NCBI RefSeq assembly: GCF_017743995.1
Contig: NZ_JAGHRB010000008.1
Coordinates: 186,001-250,000 of the forward strand
Length of the DNA stretch: 64,000 bases
Source of the DNA: Ruegeria sp. R13_0
GTDB lineage: Bacteria; Pseudomonadota; Alphaproteobacteria; Rhodobacterales; Rhodobacteraceae
Reading direction: 5' to 3'
The position numbers were made by a program, and so were the translations under genes. Numbering within the stretch: the stretch's first letter is position 1; each line of letters begins with the position of its first letter. Positions 63,415 to 64,000 of this stretch are shown here, piece by piece. The notes beneath the pieces were generated by a model. It saw only the letters and a program-made list of their open reading frames with translations, was not told the origin of the DNA and did not search any database.

Positions 63415-64000
63415 GCAGCATCCTTCTGAACGGCGGCTGGATGTCCGCGATAGTATTCCTGTGCAGCCGCCACGCCCGAACCCAGTTGAATGTTCAAACC
63501 CAGATCGACCATGCACATTTCGGCCGTCGCGATTCCCGACAGGGCCATGACATCGGTCAGGCTACCGAGATGTCCGATCCGGAAGACTTTGCCGGCGACT
63601 TCGCCAAGGCCGACGCCAAAGGCGACACCGTATTTCTCGGCGGCATGGGTGACGATATCGGTCGCGTTGAAACCATCCGGCGTGCGGATTGCGCTGACCG
63701 TGTCGGAATAGACCGCAGGGTTCGCGGCACAAAGCTCCAGCCCCCATGCGCCGACAGCGGCACGCACCCCTTCGGCGATGCGAGTATGGCGGGCAAAGAC
63801 GTTCTCCAACCCTTCCTTCAACAACATGTCGCAGGCCTGGTTTAGGCCGTTCATCAAGCCGACGGCAGGCGTGTAAGGATAGGCGCTGTTTGCGTAGCCC
63901 TTGGCCATGTCGTGGACGTCAAAAAACGTGCGAGGCAAGGTGCCATTTTTAGTTGCCTCCATCGCCTTCTGGCTAAAGCCGACGACTGCGAGACCTGCAG
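63411..64000 (-). CDS. bhcA: Aspartate-glyoxylate aminotransferase, 3' part only
   Basis: The frame is open to the end of the window (first residues AGLAVVGFSQKAME), so about 195 C-terminal residues are visible. It is a fold-type I aminotransferase of the serine/alanine-glyoxylate class (KGYANSAYPYTPAVGLMNGL; GKVFRIGHLGSLTDV). The PLP lysine should lie just outside the window. BhcA moves the amino group of aspartate to glyoxylate, giving glycine and oxaloacetate. It is the first visible gene of the bhcABCD operon; the regulator bhcR would be expected upstream of it. Confidence 0.88.
   Translation of the reverse strand, partial: AGLAVVGFSQKAMEATKNGTLPRTFFDVHDMAKGYANSAYPYTPAVGLMNGLNQACDMLLKEGLENVFARHTRIAEGVRAAVGAWGLELCAANPAVYSDTVSAIRTPDGFNATDIVTHAAEKYGVAFGVGLGEVAGKVFRIGHLGSLTDVMALSGIATAEMCMVDLGLNIQLGSGVAAAQEYYRGHPAAVQKDAA

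Overview
The window looks like chromosomal DNA of a marine Rhodobacterales (Roseobacter-group) alphaproteobacterium. It is GC-rich and densely coded, with many ATGA start/stop overlaps. It carries family combinations typical of that group: a bhc glyoxylate-assimilation operon, PuuD-type urate oxidation, a fused allantoinase/OHCU decarboxylase, and SapC with a type I secretion operon. No rRNA, tRNA, CRISPR array, intact insertion sequence or prophage was recognised. Species assignment is inference.

Layout. 1-4.5 kb: two exported caspase-like proteins, one with Sel1 repeats and one with a C-terminal CXXCH heme-type motif, flanking a YceI-OmpA fusion. 4.6-7.5 kb: a helix-turn-helix protein, a LysR regulator and a PhyH-type dioxygenase with a T-N11-A palindrome between the last two. 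7.5-14.7 kb: nucleotide-sugar supply (ugd, gmd, fcl, manC, galU) with a DUF2793 gene inside. 15.1-16.3 kb: a lytic transglycosylase. 16.5-20.5 kb: cyoABCD quinol oxidase without cyoE. 20.5-21.3 kb: two tandem crcB genes. 21.5-23.1 kb: an FMN-binding glutamate-synthase-like enzyme. 23.1-27.0 kb: an MCE/Mla-type lipid ABC importer. 27.2-29.8 kb: a hybrid histidine kinase and an OmpR-type regulator. 30.0-31.7 kb: an MsbA-like ABC exporter.

31.8-42.3 kb is a surface-protein secretion locus. An Ig-repeat adhesin, a SapC protein, a LapB-like ABC ATPase and an HlyD adaptor lie on the minus strand. Divergent to them is an RTX protein with a propeller-like N-terminus and a dockerin-like pair of repeats. 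42.5-46.1 kb is a TetR-controlled operon: small membrane protein, Rieske oxygenase, exported NTF2-like protein and ferredoxin-reductase fusion. It is preceded by two copies of a TetR-type operator.

46.5-64 kb is the most coherent block. Guanine deaminase, a permease and xanthine dehydrogenase (xdhABC) form one operon. Then come urate oxidase (puuD), hydroxyisourate hydrolase (uraH), a fused allantoinase-OHCU decarboxylase and ureidoglycolate lyase (allA), with two paralogous LysR regulators. The end product, glyoxylate, is the substrate of the adjacent convergent bhcABCD operon of the beta-hydroxyaspartate cycle, whose first gene runs off the window. Together they form a nearly continuous path from guanine to aspartate; the step from allantoate to ureidoglycolate is not seen here.
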